Assembly (NCBI RefSeq): GCF_005281835.1
Contig: NZ_RZIS01000008.1
Location: forward strand, 98,720-162,719
Reading direction: 5' to 3'
DNA: 64,000 bases
Origin: Vibrio profundi
Lineage (GTDB): Bacteria > Pseudomonadota > Gammaproteobacteria > Enterobacterales > Vibrionaceae
In this document: positions 17,819 to 26,087 of the stretch, piece after piece
How positions within the stretch are numbered: the stretch's first letter is position 1
How the letters are laid out: every line of letters starts with the position of its first letter
Translations under genes and position numbers: made by a program
The notes under the pieces: model-generated
What the model was told of the DNA's origin: nothing
What the model saw: only the letters and a program-made list of their open reading frames with translations
Databases searched by the model: none

Positions 17819-18608
17819 CCTAATTATTACGACTTATAACTGGAAAGAAGCATTAAGCGCGGTTTTAAATAGTGTCAAATTACAAAGTGTACTACCAGAC
17901 GAAGTTATTATTGCCGATGATGGTTCAAAAAGCGACACCGTAGAGTTAATCCAACAATATCAAAGCTCTTTTCCGGTACCTCTTGTTCATTCATGGCACG
18001 AAGACTGTGGTTTCCGTTTATCAATGAGTCGAAATCGGGCAATAGCAAAGGCTTGTGGTGATTACATAATAATGATCGACGGCGATATCCTTCTTTCCCC
18101 GACATTTATTGAATCACACATCAGAGCAGCTAAAAAACAACAGTTTGTCCAAGGCGGTCGAGCTCTACTCGGCCAAGAAATCAGTAAACAACTAATGCGA
18201 AAAAAATCAATACCATCATTTTTTTCCAAAGATATTCGTAATCGTAAAAACTGTATATCAAACCGTTTTCTTGCCGGAGTATTTTCATATATACGAAATA
18301 ATGACAAGGCAACTCGAGGGTGCAACATGGCATTCTGGAAATCGGATGTCATTGATATAAATGGTTTTAATCAAGACTTTGTTGGATGGGGCAGAGAGGA
18401 CAGTGAATTTGTACACCGCATGCTCAACACTGGCATTAATCGTTTGTATTTAAAATTTGCAGGAGTCGGTTATCACCTTTATCACCCTGAGAATTCCCGG
18501 GGCTCTTTACCAGAAAACGATGCAATACTTGAGAATACAATTAATCAAAAACTTACCTTTTGTAAAAATGGTATCAATCAGTTTATAAGTGAGAAAGGTT
18601 GTGACTAA
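17808..18608 (+). CDS. GT2 glycosyltransferase with C-terminal galactosyltransferase-like domain
   Basis: 266 residues. It has the GT-A opening SLIITTYNWKEAL, the DDGS motif, and MIDGDILL as the DxD metal site, followed by the C-terminal region GCNMAFWKSDV...GWGREDSEF typical of the GT2-plus-Glyco_transf_7C group. Probably an LPS-core hexosyltransferase; donor and linkage are unknown. Its start overlaps the previous gene and its end overlaps coaD by 8 bases, so it belongs to the same transcript. Confidence 0.82.
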   Translation: MKCSLIITTYNWKEALSAVLNSVKLQSVLPDEVIIADDGSKSDTVELIQQYQSSFPVPLVHSWHEDCGFRLSMSRNRAIAKACGDYIIMIDGDILLSPTFIESHIRAAKKQQFVQGGRALLGQEISKQLMRKKSIPSFFSKDIRNRKNCISNRFLAGVFSYIRNNDKATRGCNMAFWKSDVIDINGFNQDFVGWGREDSEFVHRMLNTGINRLYLKFAGVGYHLYHPENSRGSLPENDAILENTINQKLTFCKNGINQFISEKGCD

Positions 18609-19083
18609 TAAAGTTATTTACCCTGGCACATTTGATCCAATTACTAACGGTCACTTAGACATCATTGAACGCGCTGCAAAAATGTTTGACGAAGTTGTTA
18701 TAGGTGTCGCTGCCAGTCCCTCAAAAAAAACCATGTTTAGCTTGCCTGAACGGGTAGAACTCATTGAACAAGCCACTTCTCACATAAAAAACACTTCAGT
18801 CGCTGGGTTTAGCGGGTTGTTGGTCGATTTTGCCAAAGTTCAAGACGCATCTATCTTAATTAGAGGTTTAAGAACTACCGTAGACTTCGAATACGAGTTT
18901 GGTTTAACTAGCATGTATAGGAAGCTCTTACCAGGCATTGAGAGTGTATTCTTAACCCCCTCAGAGGAGTATGCGTTTTTGTCCTCTACAATAGTTCGAG
19001 AGGTTGCTATCCATGGCGGCGATGTAAGCCCTTTTGTCCCGAGCACTATCAACCTTGCGATACGAGATAAGGTCGAAAAATGA
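18601..19083 (+). CDS. coaD: Phosphopantetheine adenylyltransferase
   Basis: Fourth step of coenzyme A synthesis: 4'-phosphopantetheine plus ATP gives dephospho-CoA. Using the GTG at 18601 the protein has 160 residues, the family length; an in-frame GTG at 18589 would add four. The nucleotidyltransferase motif PGTFDPITNGH is at 8-18 and the second signature is SSTIVRE. In Gammaproteobacteria coaD (kdtB) is often embedded in waa genes as here. In vibrios it forms the far border of the hldD-coaD variable LPS interval. Confidence 0.95.
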   Translation: MTNKVIYPGTFDPITNGHLDIIERAAKMFDEVVIGVAASPSKKTMFSLPERVELIEQATSHIKNTSVAGFSGLLVDFAKVQDASILIRGLRTTVDFEYEFGLTSMYRKLLPGIESVFLTPSEEYAFLSSTIVREVAIHGGDVSPFVPSTINLAIRDKVEK

Positions 19084-20009
19084 GCCTTATAAAATTTAAA
19101 TATTATGTAAGTCACGGGCTGATGTCCATCATCCCGCCTATGGTATTCCGTTACAAAGCTTCCAAGTTGCTTGCTAGCTGGGAGCAAGAAAAACAAGAAA
19201 AAGTGATAAGCCGCGTCAATTATTACAATAAGCTATCAAAGCCTTTTGAACTTAATGACGACGTGCAGACTGTCAAGAATTTTAAGAAAACCGGTGGTAA
19301 TACCTACTACTTCGATTTATTAAAAGTAATCAAAGGCTTTGCTCCTCAAAACCGATTCTCAGTTTTAAATGGTGACATTAGACACATACCTGAACAACCT
19401 AGCTTCTTAAAAAGTAGACCAATAGCAGGTGAGAATCAAAACTGTGTGGTTTTAAAACTGAACGCCATTCGTCACTTCCAATTTGTAAACGACACATTAA
19501 GCTTCAGAGATAAAAAAGATATGGTGGCGTGGCGAGGTGTTGGTTTCCAACCTCACAGGCAAATAGTCATAAAACAGTTCTATAATCACCCAATGTGCAA
19601 CTTAGGGCAAACTCGTCCTTATGAAGGACAACCTTGGGAAAAAGGGTATATGTCTATTGAAGAGCAACTTCAATACAAATTTCTTCTAGCAATAGAAGGG
19701 AACGACGTGGCTACAAATTTGAAGTGGTCCATGTCATCAAATTCCCTTGTATTAATGTCTAAACCAAAATATGAAACTTGGTTTATGGAAGGCAAACTAA
19801 AAGCAGGTCATCACTATGTCGAGTTAAAAGATGATTATTCAGATCTACCGGAAAAAGTTAGTTATTTCATCGCTCACCCAGAAGAAGCAGAAACCATCAT
19901 AAATAATGCAAATCAATGGGTCGAACAATTTAAAGATGCAAGGCAAGAGCGCCTTATCTCTTTACTTGTTGCTCAAAAATATTTTGAAAAATCGGGGCAA
20001 AAACTTTAA
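19080..20009 (+). CDS. GT90-family LPS glycosyltransferase (LpsA-like)
   Basis: 309 residues resembling the GT90/CAP10 family that includes the Pasteurellaceae/Vibrio LpsA-type core glycosyltransferases. Characteristic pieces are AWRGVGFQPHR near residue 150 and EGNDVATNLKWSMSSNSLVLM around 213-233, the donor-binding region of the family. The ATG overlaps the coaD stop (ATGA). It ends tail-to-tail with mutM, with a short hairpin spanning the junction. Donor and acceptor sugars are unknown. Confidence 0.8.
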   Translation: MSLIKFKYYVSHGLMSIIPPMVFRYKASKLLASWEQEKQEKVISRVNYYNKLSKPFELNDDVQTVKNFKKTGGNTYYFDLLKVIKGFAPQNRFSVLNGDIRHIPEQPSFLKSRPIAGENQNCVVLKLNAIRHFQFVNDTLSFRDKKDMVAWRGVGFQPHRQIVIKQFYNHPMCNLGQTRPYEGQPWEKGYMSIEEQLQYKFLLAIEGNDVATNLKWSMSSNSLVLMSKPKYETWFMEGKLKAGHHYVELKDDYSDLPEKVSYFIAHPEEAETIINNANQWVEQFKDARQERLISLLVAQKYFEKSGQKL

Positions 20010-20017
20010 ATACTTAT

Positions 20018-20042
20018 AGTGCCATTTTCTATACTTGGCACT
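20018..20042. terminator. Weak convergent hairpin between GT90 gene and mutM
   Basis: AGTGCCA and TGGCACT form a 7-bp stem with an 11-base loop spanning the 3' end of mutM and the gap after the GT90 gene. No clear U-run follows on either strand, so termination is only suggested by its place between convergent genes. Confidence 0.35.
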
Positions 20043-20838
20043 CTTCGCAATAGAACGTATTGCGCTGCCCGATTTTTAGCTCTTGAATCAACGCTTCGCA
20101 ATTCGGGCACTTTTCACCTGCTTTACCATAAACTTGCAGCTCCTGCGCAAAGTAGCCCGGCTTACCATCGGCTTGTGCAAAATCTTTAAGCGTCGTTCCA
20201 CCTTGCTTGATAGCCGTCACGAGTACTTGCTTGATCTCATCGGTTAACAAGATCCATTCAGCTTTGGTTACCTTGTTTGCTACTCGTAACGGGTGGATTT
20301 TTGCAGAGAACAAGGCTTCGTTGGCATAGATATTACCAACGCCCACAACCACTTTGTTATCCATAATGAATTGCTTCACCGCGACTTTACGCACTTTAGC
20401 TTTTTCAGCAATGTAGTTCGCATTGAAGTCATCAGTAAGAGGTTCAGGCCCAGATCCTTCTAGTACAGTGTGCGACTCACCTGGTGAGCAATAAAGCCAC
20501 GCGCCAAAGCGTCTCGGGTCGTTGTATCGCAAAACTTTACCATTAGTCAGCTTAAGATCAACGTGATCGTGTTTATCAGCAGGAAAGTCAGCATCAAGAA
20601 CTCTAAGTGAACCAGACATTCCAAGATGAACAATAGCCGTCCCCTTATCTGTTTCAATCAGCAAATATTTAGCTCGGCGAGAAATAGAGCGAATCACCTC
20701 TCCTTCCAAACTCTTTAGTTCTTGAGGAATATCCCAACGCAGTTTAGGAGTACGGAACGTAAGCGATTGAATAGTCTGGCCAACTAAATGTGGACTTATG
20801 CCCATTCGGCTAACTTCAACTTCTGGTAACTCAGGCAT
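20029..20838 (-). CDS. mutM: Formamidopyrimidine-DNA glycosylase
   Basis: Base-excision repair enzyme that removes 8-oxoguanine and cuts the abasic site. 269 residues. The start is set at the second of two ATGs so that the mature protein begins MPELPEVE, whose Pro2 is the catalytic nucleophile. The C-terminal zinc finger is visible as CPNC...CEEC. Convergent with the LPS run; downstream of the rpmBG block but separated by an unknown gene. Confidence 0.96.
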   Translation of the reverse strand: MPELPEVEVSRMGISPHLVGQTIQSLTFRTPKLRWDIPQELKSLEGEVIRSISRRAKYLLIETDKGTAIVHLGMSGSLRVLDADFPADKHDHVDLKLTNGKVLRYNDPRRFGAWLYCSPGESHTVLEGSGPEPLTDDFNANYIAEKAKVRKVAVKQFIMDNKVVVGVGNIYANEALFSAKIHPLRVANKVTKAEWILLTDEIKQVLVTAIKQGGTTLKDFAQADGKPGYFAQELQVYGKAGEKCPNCEALIQELKIGQRNTFYCEECQV

Positions 20839-20884
20839 CAAAGATTCCTAGGTAAGATTAGAGATAAACGGAAATAAAAATAGC

Positions 20885-21352
20885 TTATTGAGGGAGTAGA
20901 TAGCCTTCTTCGACCGACACGGCAATCCATTTCCCTTGCCAGTTTTTCAACAGCCAAAACTGAGGAGTTTGATAATACGTCAGCCTGTGCGGCTCTTCTT
21001 GATCCACATACCAAACCTCGACCGTGCTTGGATTTTTCAAGCTTGGGCTTAAGTTGTCGTAGGTGTCTTGATCCACTTCGGTTCCAACAATACTTTTCCA
21101 GCGTAGCAGCAGTTCCTCAGGGGATATGGAAGTTTCAGGCACTAACGTCCAACCTGAGTCAGTATTTTCTAACGACCATTGAGATGTGTAGAGTGCTTGT
21201 AGTTCATTGTTTGGGTTCAACAAATAGGGATTAATTCGATTAGGCTCTTCAATAAGAAAATGCTTGATCAATGTTGGAAGGTTGAGCACCACCATGAAGG
21301 CGATCACGCTCAACATTAAAATGTTATTCCATCTGCGACCACGATATCTCAT
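20885..21352 (-). CDS. Conserved membrane-anchored protein of unknown function
   Basis: 155 residues with no family recognised. A basic N-terminus (MRYRGRRWN) is followed by one hydrophobic helix at about 11-30, then a soluble domain rich in Trp and Tyr. This suggests a single-pass inner-membrane protein facing the periplasm. It lies between rpmG (same strand, a terminator between them) and mutM, 46 bases upstream of mutM, so the two may be cotranscribed. The position, length and normal codon use suggest a real gene. Confidence 0.7.
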   Translation of the reverse strand: MRYRGRRWNNILMLSVIAFMVVLNLPTLIKHFLIEEPNRINPYLLNPNNELQALYTSQWSLENTDSGWTLVPETSISPEELLLRWKSIVGTEVDQDTYDNLSPSLKNPSTVEVWYVDQEEPHRLTYYQTPQFWLLKNWQGKWIAVSVEEGYLLPQ

Positions 21353-21446
21353 GGGGTATCCTTTCTACTGCCGTCGTTCACCCAAAGTATATCTCGTTAT
21401 GGGCGTTTGATTCTATCCTCTTCCGTAATACATAAATTGCAGACAT

Positions 21447-21477
21447 AAAAAAACCTAGCTCGAAAGCTAGGTTTTTA
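21447..21477 (-). terminator. Rho-independent terminator of rpmB-rpmG
   Basis: AAAAACCTAGCT, a CGAA loop (TTCG on the minus strand) and AGCTAGGTTTTT form a perfect 12-bp stem. A T-run follows on the minus strand directly after rpmG. Confidence 0.9.
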
Positions 21478-21502
21478 ACACTGTCTACAAATTAGCAATC
21501 AA

Positions 21503-21670
21503 TTACTTGATTTTAGCTTCTTTGTACATAACGTGCTGGCGAACTACTGGATCAAACTTTTTGATCTCAAATTTGCCTGGCATGTTACGCTTGTTCTTGT
21601 CAGTTGTGTAGAAGTGACCAGTACCTGCAGAAGATACTAGACGAATTTTCTCACGAATGCCTTTAGCCAT
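21503..21670 (-). CDS. rpmG: 50S ribosomal protein L33
   Basis: 55-residue ribosomal protein read directly from the sequence, too short to stand out as an ORF. It begins MAKGIREKIRLVSSAGTGHF and ends MYKEAKIK, typical of proteobacterial L33. It lacks the CxxC pairs of zinc-binding L33, so it is the zinc-independent form. It is 13 bases downstream of rpmB in the classic rpmBG operon and is followed by a strong terminator. Confidence 0.96.
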   Translation of the reverse strand: MAKGIREKIRLVSSAGTGHFYTTDKNKRNMPGKFEIKKFDPVVRQHVMYKEAKIK

Positions 21671-21683
21671 TGCTTAATTCCTC

Positions 21684-21920
21684 TTAAACGTTTTCGCCAC
21701 GTGCACGAATATCAACAAGAACAGCATCGATGCCTTTCTTATCAATGATACGCATGCCTTTAGCAGTTAGACGTAGTTTAACAAAACGTTTTTCGCTCTC
21801 TACCCAGAAACGATGAGTTTGTAGGTTCGGCAGAAAACGACGCTTAGTAGCATTGCGTGCGTGTGAACGGTTGTTACCCGTTACTGGACGCTTACCAGTT
21901 ACTTGGCATACTCGGGACAT
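21684..21920 (-). CDS. rpmB: 50S ribosomal protein L28
   Basis: 78 residues, starting MSRVCQVTGKRPVTGNNRSH and nearly identical to enterobacterial L28. An upstream in-frame start at 21935 would add five residues; the ATG at 21920 gives the universal N-terminus. First gene of rpmB-rpmG, driven by the promoter at 22044-22072. Confidence 0.97.
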   Translation of the reverse strand: MSRVCQVTGKRPVTGNNRSHARNATKRRFLPNLQTHRFWVESEKRFVKLRLTAKGMRIIDKKGIDAVLVDIRARGENV

Positions 21921-21967
21921 GAATGTCTTCTCCAATCGTTTCAGCTCGATATCAACCTTGGTGGCCG

Positions 21968-21998
21968 AACCTCTCTATCTATTAAGAAAATAGAGGTT
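21968..21998 (-). promoter_or_regulatory. Inverted repeat in rpmB leader
   Basis: AACCTCT and AGAGGTT flank an AT-rich loop in the 5' untranslated leader of rpmB. It forms a 7-bp hairpin, extendable with mismatches. Role unknown; possibly leader RNA structure. Confidence 0.45.
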
Positions 21999-22043
21999 AA
22001 AAACCGTTATGGAAAATCCATACAAGGCTATCAAAGGTCGCGC

Positions 22044-22072
22044 ATTATACTAACTTGACGTGCATTGCTCAA
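22044..22072 (-). promoter_or_regulatory. Sigma-70 promoter of rpmB-rpmG
   Basis: On the minus strand TTGAGC, 17 bases, then a perfect TATAAT, followed by a G+C-rich discriminator (GCGCGACC). Such discriminators are typical of ribosomal promoters under stringent control. Transcription would start near 22037, giving a leader of about 115 bases. The rest of this 294-base gap to radC holds nothing else recognised. Confidence 0.85.
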
Positions 22073-22214
22073 GACCCGAACAGATCCTTTTTAAGGATTT
22101 CGTGATCTTTTTTTGTGCAGAGCAGCTTGCTTGAGTAATCAGAGCTGATTTAAGGTTCTAAAATGTGGCCGGAATCATAGCAGATTCCCAGCAACTAACA
22201 AGCCAAAATGTGAT

Positions 22215-22889
22215 TCAAATCCATCCACGCTCCGCAAATGACACAACTTCCCCATCTCCAACCACAAAATGGTCCAAAATACGTATATCCACCAGCGCTA
22301 ACGCATCCATTAATCGCCGAGTGATTCTGCGATCCGCCTGACTGGGCTCAGCAACACCAGAAGGATGGTTATGCGCCAGCATTAATGCTGCTGCATTATG
22401 ATGAAGTGCCCGTTTAACAACTTCCCTAGGATAAACCGAGGCCGCGTCAATGGTACCCTCAAACATGACTTCATCTTTAATCACGCGATGCTGGTTATCT
22501 AAGAACAATATATAGAAGGCTTCGCGTTGCCTGTCGCGTAGCACACTTGATAAATATAACTTGGTTTGTTGTGGGCTCGTGAGTGCATCTCCACGGACAA
22601 GGGTTTCCGCTAAATAACGCTGCGTCATTTCCAACACCGCTTGCAATTGTACGTACTTGGCTTGTCCCATACCCTTATACTGGCAGAACTCTCGTTCACT
22701 GGCTGAAAACAGCTTTCTCAATGACCCAAAGTCCTTTATTAGGAAGTCAGCCAACTCCAGGACATTCATTCCCTGTGTTCCTGTGCGCAGAAAAATTGCC
22801 AGGAGCTCAGCATCAGATAAAGATTGAGGCCCTCGAGCTAACAACTTTTCCCTCGGCATGGATTCACTAGGCAGTAGCTTTAATGACAT
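22215..22889 (-). CDS. radC: RadC-family JAB/MPN+ domain protein
   Basis: 224 residues from the ATG at 22889 (MSLKLLPSES). An upstream in-frame start at 22958 would add 23 residues absent from the family. An N-terminal helix-hairpin-helix-like region is followed by the JAB domain with the metal motif HNHPSGVAEPSQAD near the C-terminus. Historically called a DNA-repair protein, but its biochemical role is unclear. Divergent from coaBC, the standard arrangement in Gammaproteobacteria. Confidence 0.93.
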   Translation of the reverse strand: MSLKLLPSESMPREKLLARGPQSLSDAELLAIFLRTGTQGMNVLELADFLIKDFGSLRKLFSASEREFCQYKGMGQAKYVQLQAVLEMTQRYLAETLVRGDALTSPQQTKLYLSSVLRDRQREAFYILFLDNQHRVIKDEVMFEGTIDAASVYPREVVKRALHHNAAALMLAHNHPSGVAEPSQADRRITRRLMDALALVDIRILDHFVVGDGEVVSFAERGWI

Positions 22890-23089
22890 TCGGCGTACTC
22901 TTGAAAGGAAATTCTTCAGATTAAGGTCCCCTTGAGACCGATTCAGACTCTGAGTCACGCCTTGTAAGCGACTTAACCCAATTATGTAATTGAGTTATTT
23001 GATAAGTATCAAAGGCTTCTTAATTCAGGTTCTAGGCACATTTCTTAGTATCTGATATCGTAAGTCGCAGAATTTTTGAGGAACAAATC

Positions 23090-24313
23090 ATGCAAACATT
23101 GGTTACTGAAAAGACCTTGGAAGGAAAAAAGATCCTACTAGGCATTAGCGGCGGCATTGCTGCCTATAAATGTGCAGAGTTGACCCGTCGACTGATTGAA
23201 CGCGGGGCACAAGTGCAAGTCGTCATGACCAATGCAGCAAAAGAGTTCATCACTCCACTCACCATGCAGGCGGTATCTGGGCGTCCGGTGTCCGACAGCT
23301 TACTCGACCCAGCGGCGGAAGCTTCGATGGGGCACATTGAACTCGCAAAATGGGCAGACCTAGTATTGTTAGCACCAGCAACGGCTGATCTCATCGCGAG
23401 AATAAGTGCAGGTATGGGCAATGACTTACTCACAACGTTAGTCCTTGCCACTGATTCTCCGATTGCGGTTTCTCCCGCAATGAATCAACAGATGTACCGT
23501 AATCAAGCGACTCAAGAGAACATTGCGACCCTCACTCGCCGTGGCTTTGAGATTTGGGGCCCAGCAGCGGGAGAGCAAGCTTGCGGAGATGTTGGTCCAG
23601 GTCGAATGCTAGAACCTATGCAGCTCGTTCACCACTGTGAAGACTTCTTTCAGCCAAAGCCATTAGCAGGAAAATCTATACTGATCACGGCAGGCCCGAC
23701 ACGTGAAGCGATTGACCCCGTGCGTTATATCACTAACCACAGCTCAGGCAAGATGGGCTATGCCATTGCAGAAGCCGCGGCCAAATTAGGTGCTTCAGTC
23801 ACTTTAATCAGTGGCCCTGTTTCATTAGCAACGCCGACACAAGTAACGCGAATTAACGTCGAAAGCGCGCAAGATATGTTTGATGCAGTGACAGGCAAAG
23901 CTCCGACACACGATATTTTCATCAGCTGTGCTGCTGTGGCTGACTACCGCCCAGAGTCCGTTGCCACTCAGAAGCTTAAAAAAACCGATGGCAATGATGA
24001 GATGAACATCCCAATGGTGAAAAATCCAGACATCGTTGCTTCGGTCGCTTCGATGAAGGAAAACCGCCCATTCACCGTTGGCTTCGCAGCTGAAACACAA
24101 GACGTTGAGAAATACGCGCGCGGTAAGCTTGAGAGAAAGAACCTAGATATAATTTGCGCAAATGATGTCTCTGTTGCAGGCCAAGGCTTTAACAGCAGCA
24201 ATAATGCGCTTCAGCTTTACTGGCAAGGTGGCCAAAAATCGCTGCCACTGGACAGCAAAGGAAAGCTAGGCTTTCAGATCCTCGAACAGATCCAACAGCT
24301 ATTAGATAAATAG
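23090..24313 (+). CDS. coaBC: Phosphopantothenoylcysteine decarboxylase / phosphopantothenate-cysteine ligase
   Basis: Bifunctional CoA-pathway enzyme (Dfp), 407 residues. The N-terminal flavoprotein CoaC half shows GISGGIAAYK, the MGHIELAKWAD segment with the active His, PAMNQQMY, and the ACGDVGPGRM lid cysteine. The CoaB half starts near residue 190 with ILITAGPTREAIDPVRYITN and KMGYAIAEAA. Second CoA gene in the window besides coaD. Confidence 0.96.
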   Translation: MQTLVTEKTLEGKKILLGISGGIAAYKCAELTRRLIERGAQVQVVMTNAAKEFITPLTMQAVSGRPVSDSLLDPAAEASMGHIELAKWADLVLLAPATADLIARISAGMGNDLLTTLVLATDSPIAVSPAMNQQMYRNQATQENIATLTRRGFEIWGPAAGEQACGDVGPGRMLEPMQLVHHCEDFFQPKPLAGKSILITAGPTREAIDPVRYITNHSSGKMGYAIAEAAAKLGASVTLISGPVSLATPTQVTRINVESAQDMFDAVTGKAPTHDIFISCAAVADYRPESVATQKLKKTDGNDEMNIPMVKNPDIVASVASMKENRPFTVGFAAETQDVEKYARGKLERKNLDIICANDVSVAGQGFNSSNNALQLYWQGGQKSLPLDSKGKLGFQILEQIQQLLDK

Positions 24314-24460
24314 CGCATCCACTCAGCAAGCGACTGTAATAATCCACAATAAATTGCTTGTCGACCACGCGATTCCGTTTCTCCTCGCTAGGAACGGAAT
24401 CAATTGATGTTTATAATCACCCCGCGCTCATTCATCATCTTTAGGAAAGGAAGTAAATAG

Positions 24461-25051
24461 ATGGCTGGTACAAGAAAATCAAACCGTCGTGAGGAAATCC
24501 TTCAAGCTTTAGCACAAATGCTAGAGTCAACCGAAGGTGCTTCACGTATTACCACCGCGAAACTAGCGAAACAGGTGGGTGTTTCTGAAGCTGCTCTTTA
24601 CCGTCACTTCCCAAGCAAAGCTCGCATGTTTGAAGGCCTGATCGAATTCATCGAAGAAGCTTTGATGTCTCGTATCAACCGCATTCTCGATGAAGAAAAA
24701 GACACACTTGAGCGTATTCGCTTAGTCCTCCAACTCATTTTAGCCTTCTCAGAAAGAAACCCAGGATTAACCCGTATTCTTTCTGGCCACGCCCTTATGT
24801 TTGAAAATGAACGCTTGCGCGAGCGTATCAACCAACTATTTGAACGTATCGAAACCCAACTTCGTCAAATCCTTAGAGAAAGAAAACTGCGTGAAGGTAA
24901 ATCCTTCCCTGTTGATGAGAAAATCTTAGCCGCTCAATTGCTTGGCCAGGTAGAGGGAAGTTTGAATCGTTTTGTTCGATCTGATTTTAAATACCAACCA
25001 ACTGAGAACTTTGACGCGTACTGGGCTCTTCTCAGCGCTCAAATCCAGTAA
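24461..25051 (+). CDS. slmA: Nucleoid occlusion factor SlmA
   Basis: TetR-family DNA-binding protein that blocks FtsZ ring assembly over the nucleoid. 196 residues, close to the 198 of E. coli. The helix-turn-helix covers about 30-52 (TTAKLAKQVGVSEAALYRHF). Preceded by a good ribosome site (AGGAAAGGAAG). The adjoining lipid A acyltransferase follows 19 bases later on the same strand. Confidence 0.95.
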   Translation: MAGTRKSNRREEILQALAQMLESTEGASRITTAKLAKQVGVSEAALYRHFPSKARMFEGLIEFIEEALMSRINRILDEEKDTLERIRLVLQLILAFSERNPGLTRILSGHALMFENERLRERINQLFERIETQLRQILRERKLREGKSFPVDEKILAAQLLGQVEGSLNRFVRSDFKYQPTENFDAYWALLSAQIQ

Positions 25052-25070
25052 TCGTGAGTAGGTAGCTGTT

Positions 25071-26024
25071 ATGTCGAGTAATCACGTTGTTGAAAAACCA
25101 CCTTTTACCCTTTCCTTATTACACCCTAAATATTGGGGGGTATGGTTCGGGTTCGGGCTACTTGCCTTCATCGTCAATGTATTGCCTTATCAAATGTTGT
25201 ACTTCTTAGGCCGTAATCTCGGTAAATTAGGCATGCGCCTAGGTAAGAAGAGAGTGCACATCGCCACTAGAAACTTAGAGCTCGCTTTTCCAGAAAAGTC
25301 ACCGCAAGAGGTGGCGCATATCGTCGAAGAGAACTTCAAAAATACAGGGATGGCGTTAATCGAAACCGGCATTACTTGGTTTTGGCCGACATGGCGTTTC
25401 AAGCGCATTCTCATAGACAAAGATACTCAGGCGATCCGTGACAAGCACGCGGATGGTAAAGGGGTATTGTTGTGTTGTGTACACGCGCTGAACTTAGAGA
25501 TCACTGCCCGTGCAGCTGGTGTTTTGGGCTTCCCTGGCTATGGCGCCTATCGTCCGCACTCTAACCCTGCTTACGAATTTGTCCAATACCGCGGTCGAAC
25601 TCGTAACGGCAATATCTTGATTGAACGCCGTGATTTAAAGCGAATGATCAAAGTCCTTCGCCAAGGCGAGATTTTATTTTATCTGCCAGATCACGACTAT
25701 GGCGCAAATAAATCTGTATTTGTTCCTTTCTTTGCAATCCAAGACGCCTGCACGACAACGGGAACCAGCATTCTTGCGTATACCAGTAAATGTTCGATTA
25801 TCCCTGGTTCAGGGTTTAGAAATGAAGACGGCAAGTACGAAATCATCGCCGATGAATGCATTGAAGGCGATTACCCACAAAAAGATCAAAAAGCGGCTGC
25901 GGCGTACATGAATACCTACGTAGAGAAAATCATTCTGCGCGCACCAGAACAATGGATGTGGCTACATAAACGCTATAAAACCATGGAAGATCCAAACCAG
26001 CCCAAAGGCATTCGTTACAAATAG
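25071..26024 (+). CDS. Lipid A late acyltransferase (LpxL/LpxM family), copy 2
   Basis: 317 residues with a hydrophobic helix at about 23-42. The catalytic motif appears as HALNLE (HX4E, the form seen in E. coli LpxL/LpxM); LPDHDYG and the late PEQWMWLHKRYK are further family marks. It places a secondary acyl chain on lipid A at the inner membrane. Its position beside slmA matches the V. cholerae acyltransferase locus, which from memory holds two tandem genes (LpxL and LpxN). Here only one copy lies between slmA and pyrE; the other family member is at 2171-3184. Confidence 0.88.
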   Translation: MSSNHVVEKPPFTLSLLHPKYWGVWFGFGLLAFIVNVLPYQMLYFLGRNLGKLGMRLGKKRVHIATRNLELAFPEKSPQEVAHIVEENFKNTGMALIETGITWFWPTWRFKRILIDKDTQAIRDKHADGKGVLLCCVHALNLEITARAAGVLGFPGYGAYRPHSNPAYEFVQYRGRTRNGNILIERRDLKRMIKVLRQGEILFYLPDHDYGANKSVFVPFFAIQDACTTTGTSILAYTSKCSIIPGSGFRNEDGKYEIIADECIEGDYPQKDQKAAAAYMNTYVEKIILRAPEQWMWLHKRYKTMEDPNQPKGIRYK

Positions 26025-26040
26025 CGATTCTTCACGAATA

Positions 26041-26071
26041 AAAAAGGCTTACCAATTGGTAAGCCTTTTTT
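26041..26071. terminator. Bidirectional terminator between lipid A acyltransferase and pyrE
   Basis: AAAAAGGCTTACC, loop AATT, GGTAAGCCTTTTT: a perfect 13-bp stem with T-runs on both strands, serving the convergent acyltransferase and pyrE genes. Confidence 0.93.
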
Positions 26072-26087
26072 AGTTCAATCAGTAATA

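Noticed and set aside
21503..21670. Unusual loss of zinc cysteines in L33
   Set aside because: The cysteine-free form is the normal L33 in many Gammaproteobacteria, so it is not noteworthy.
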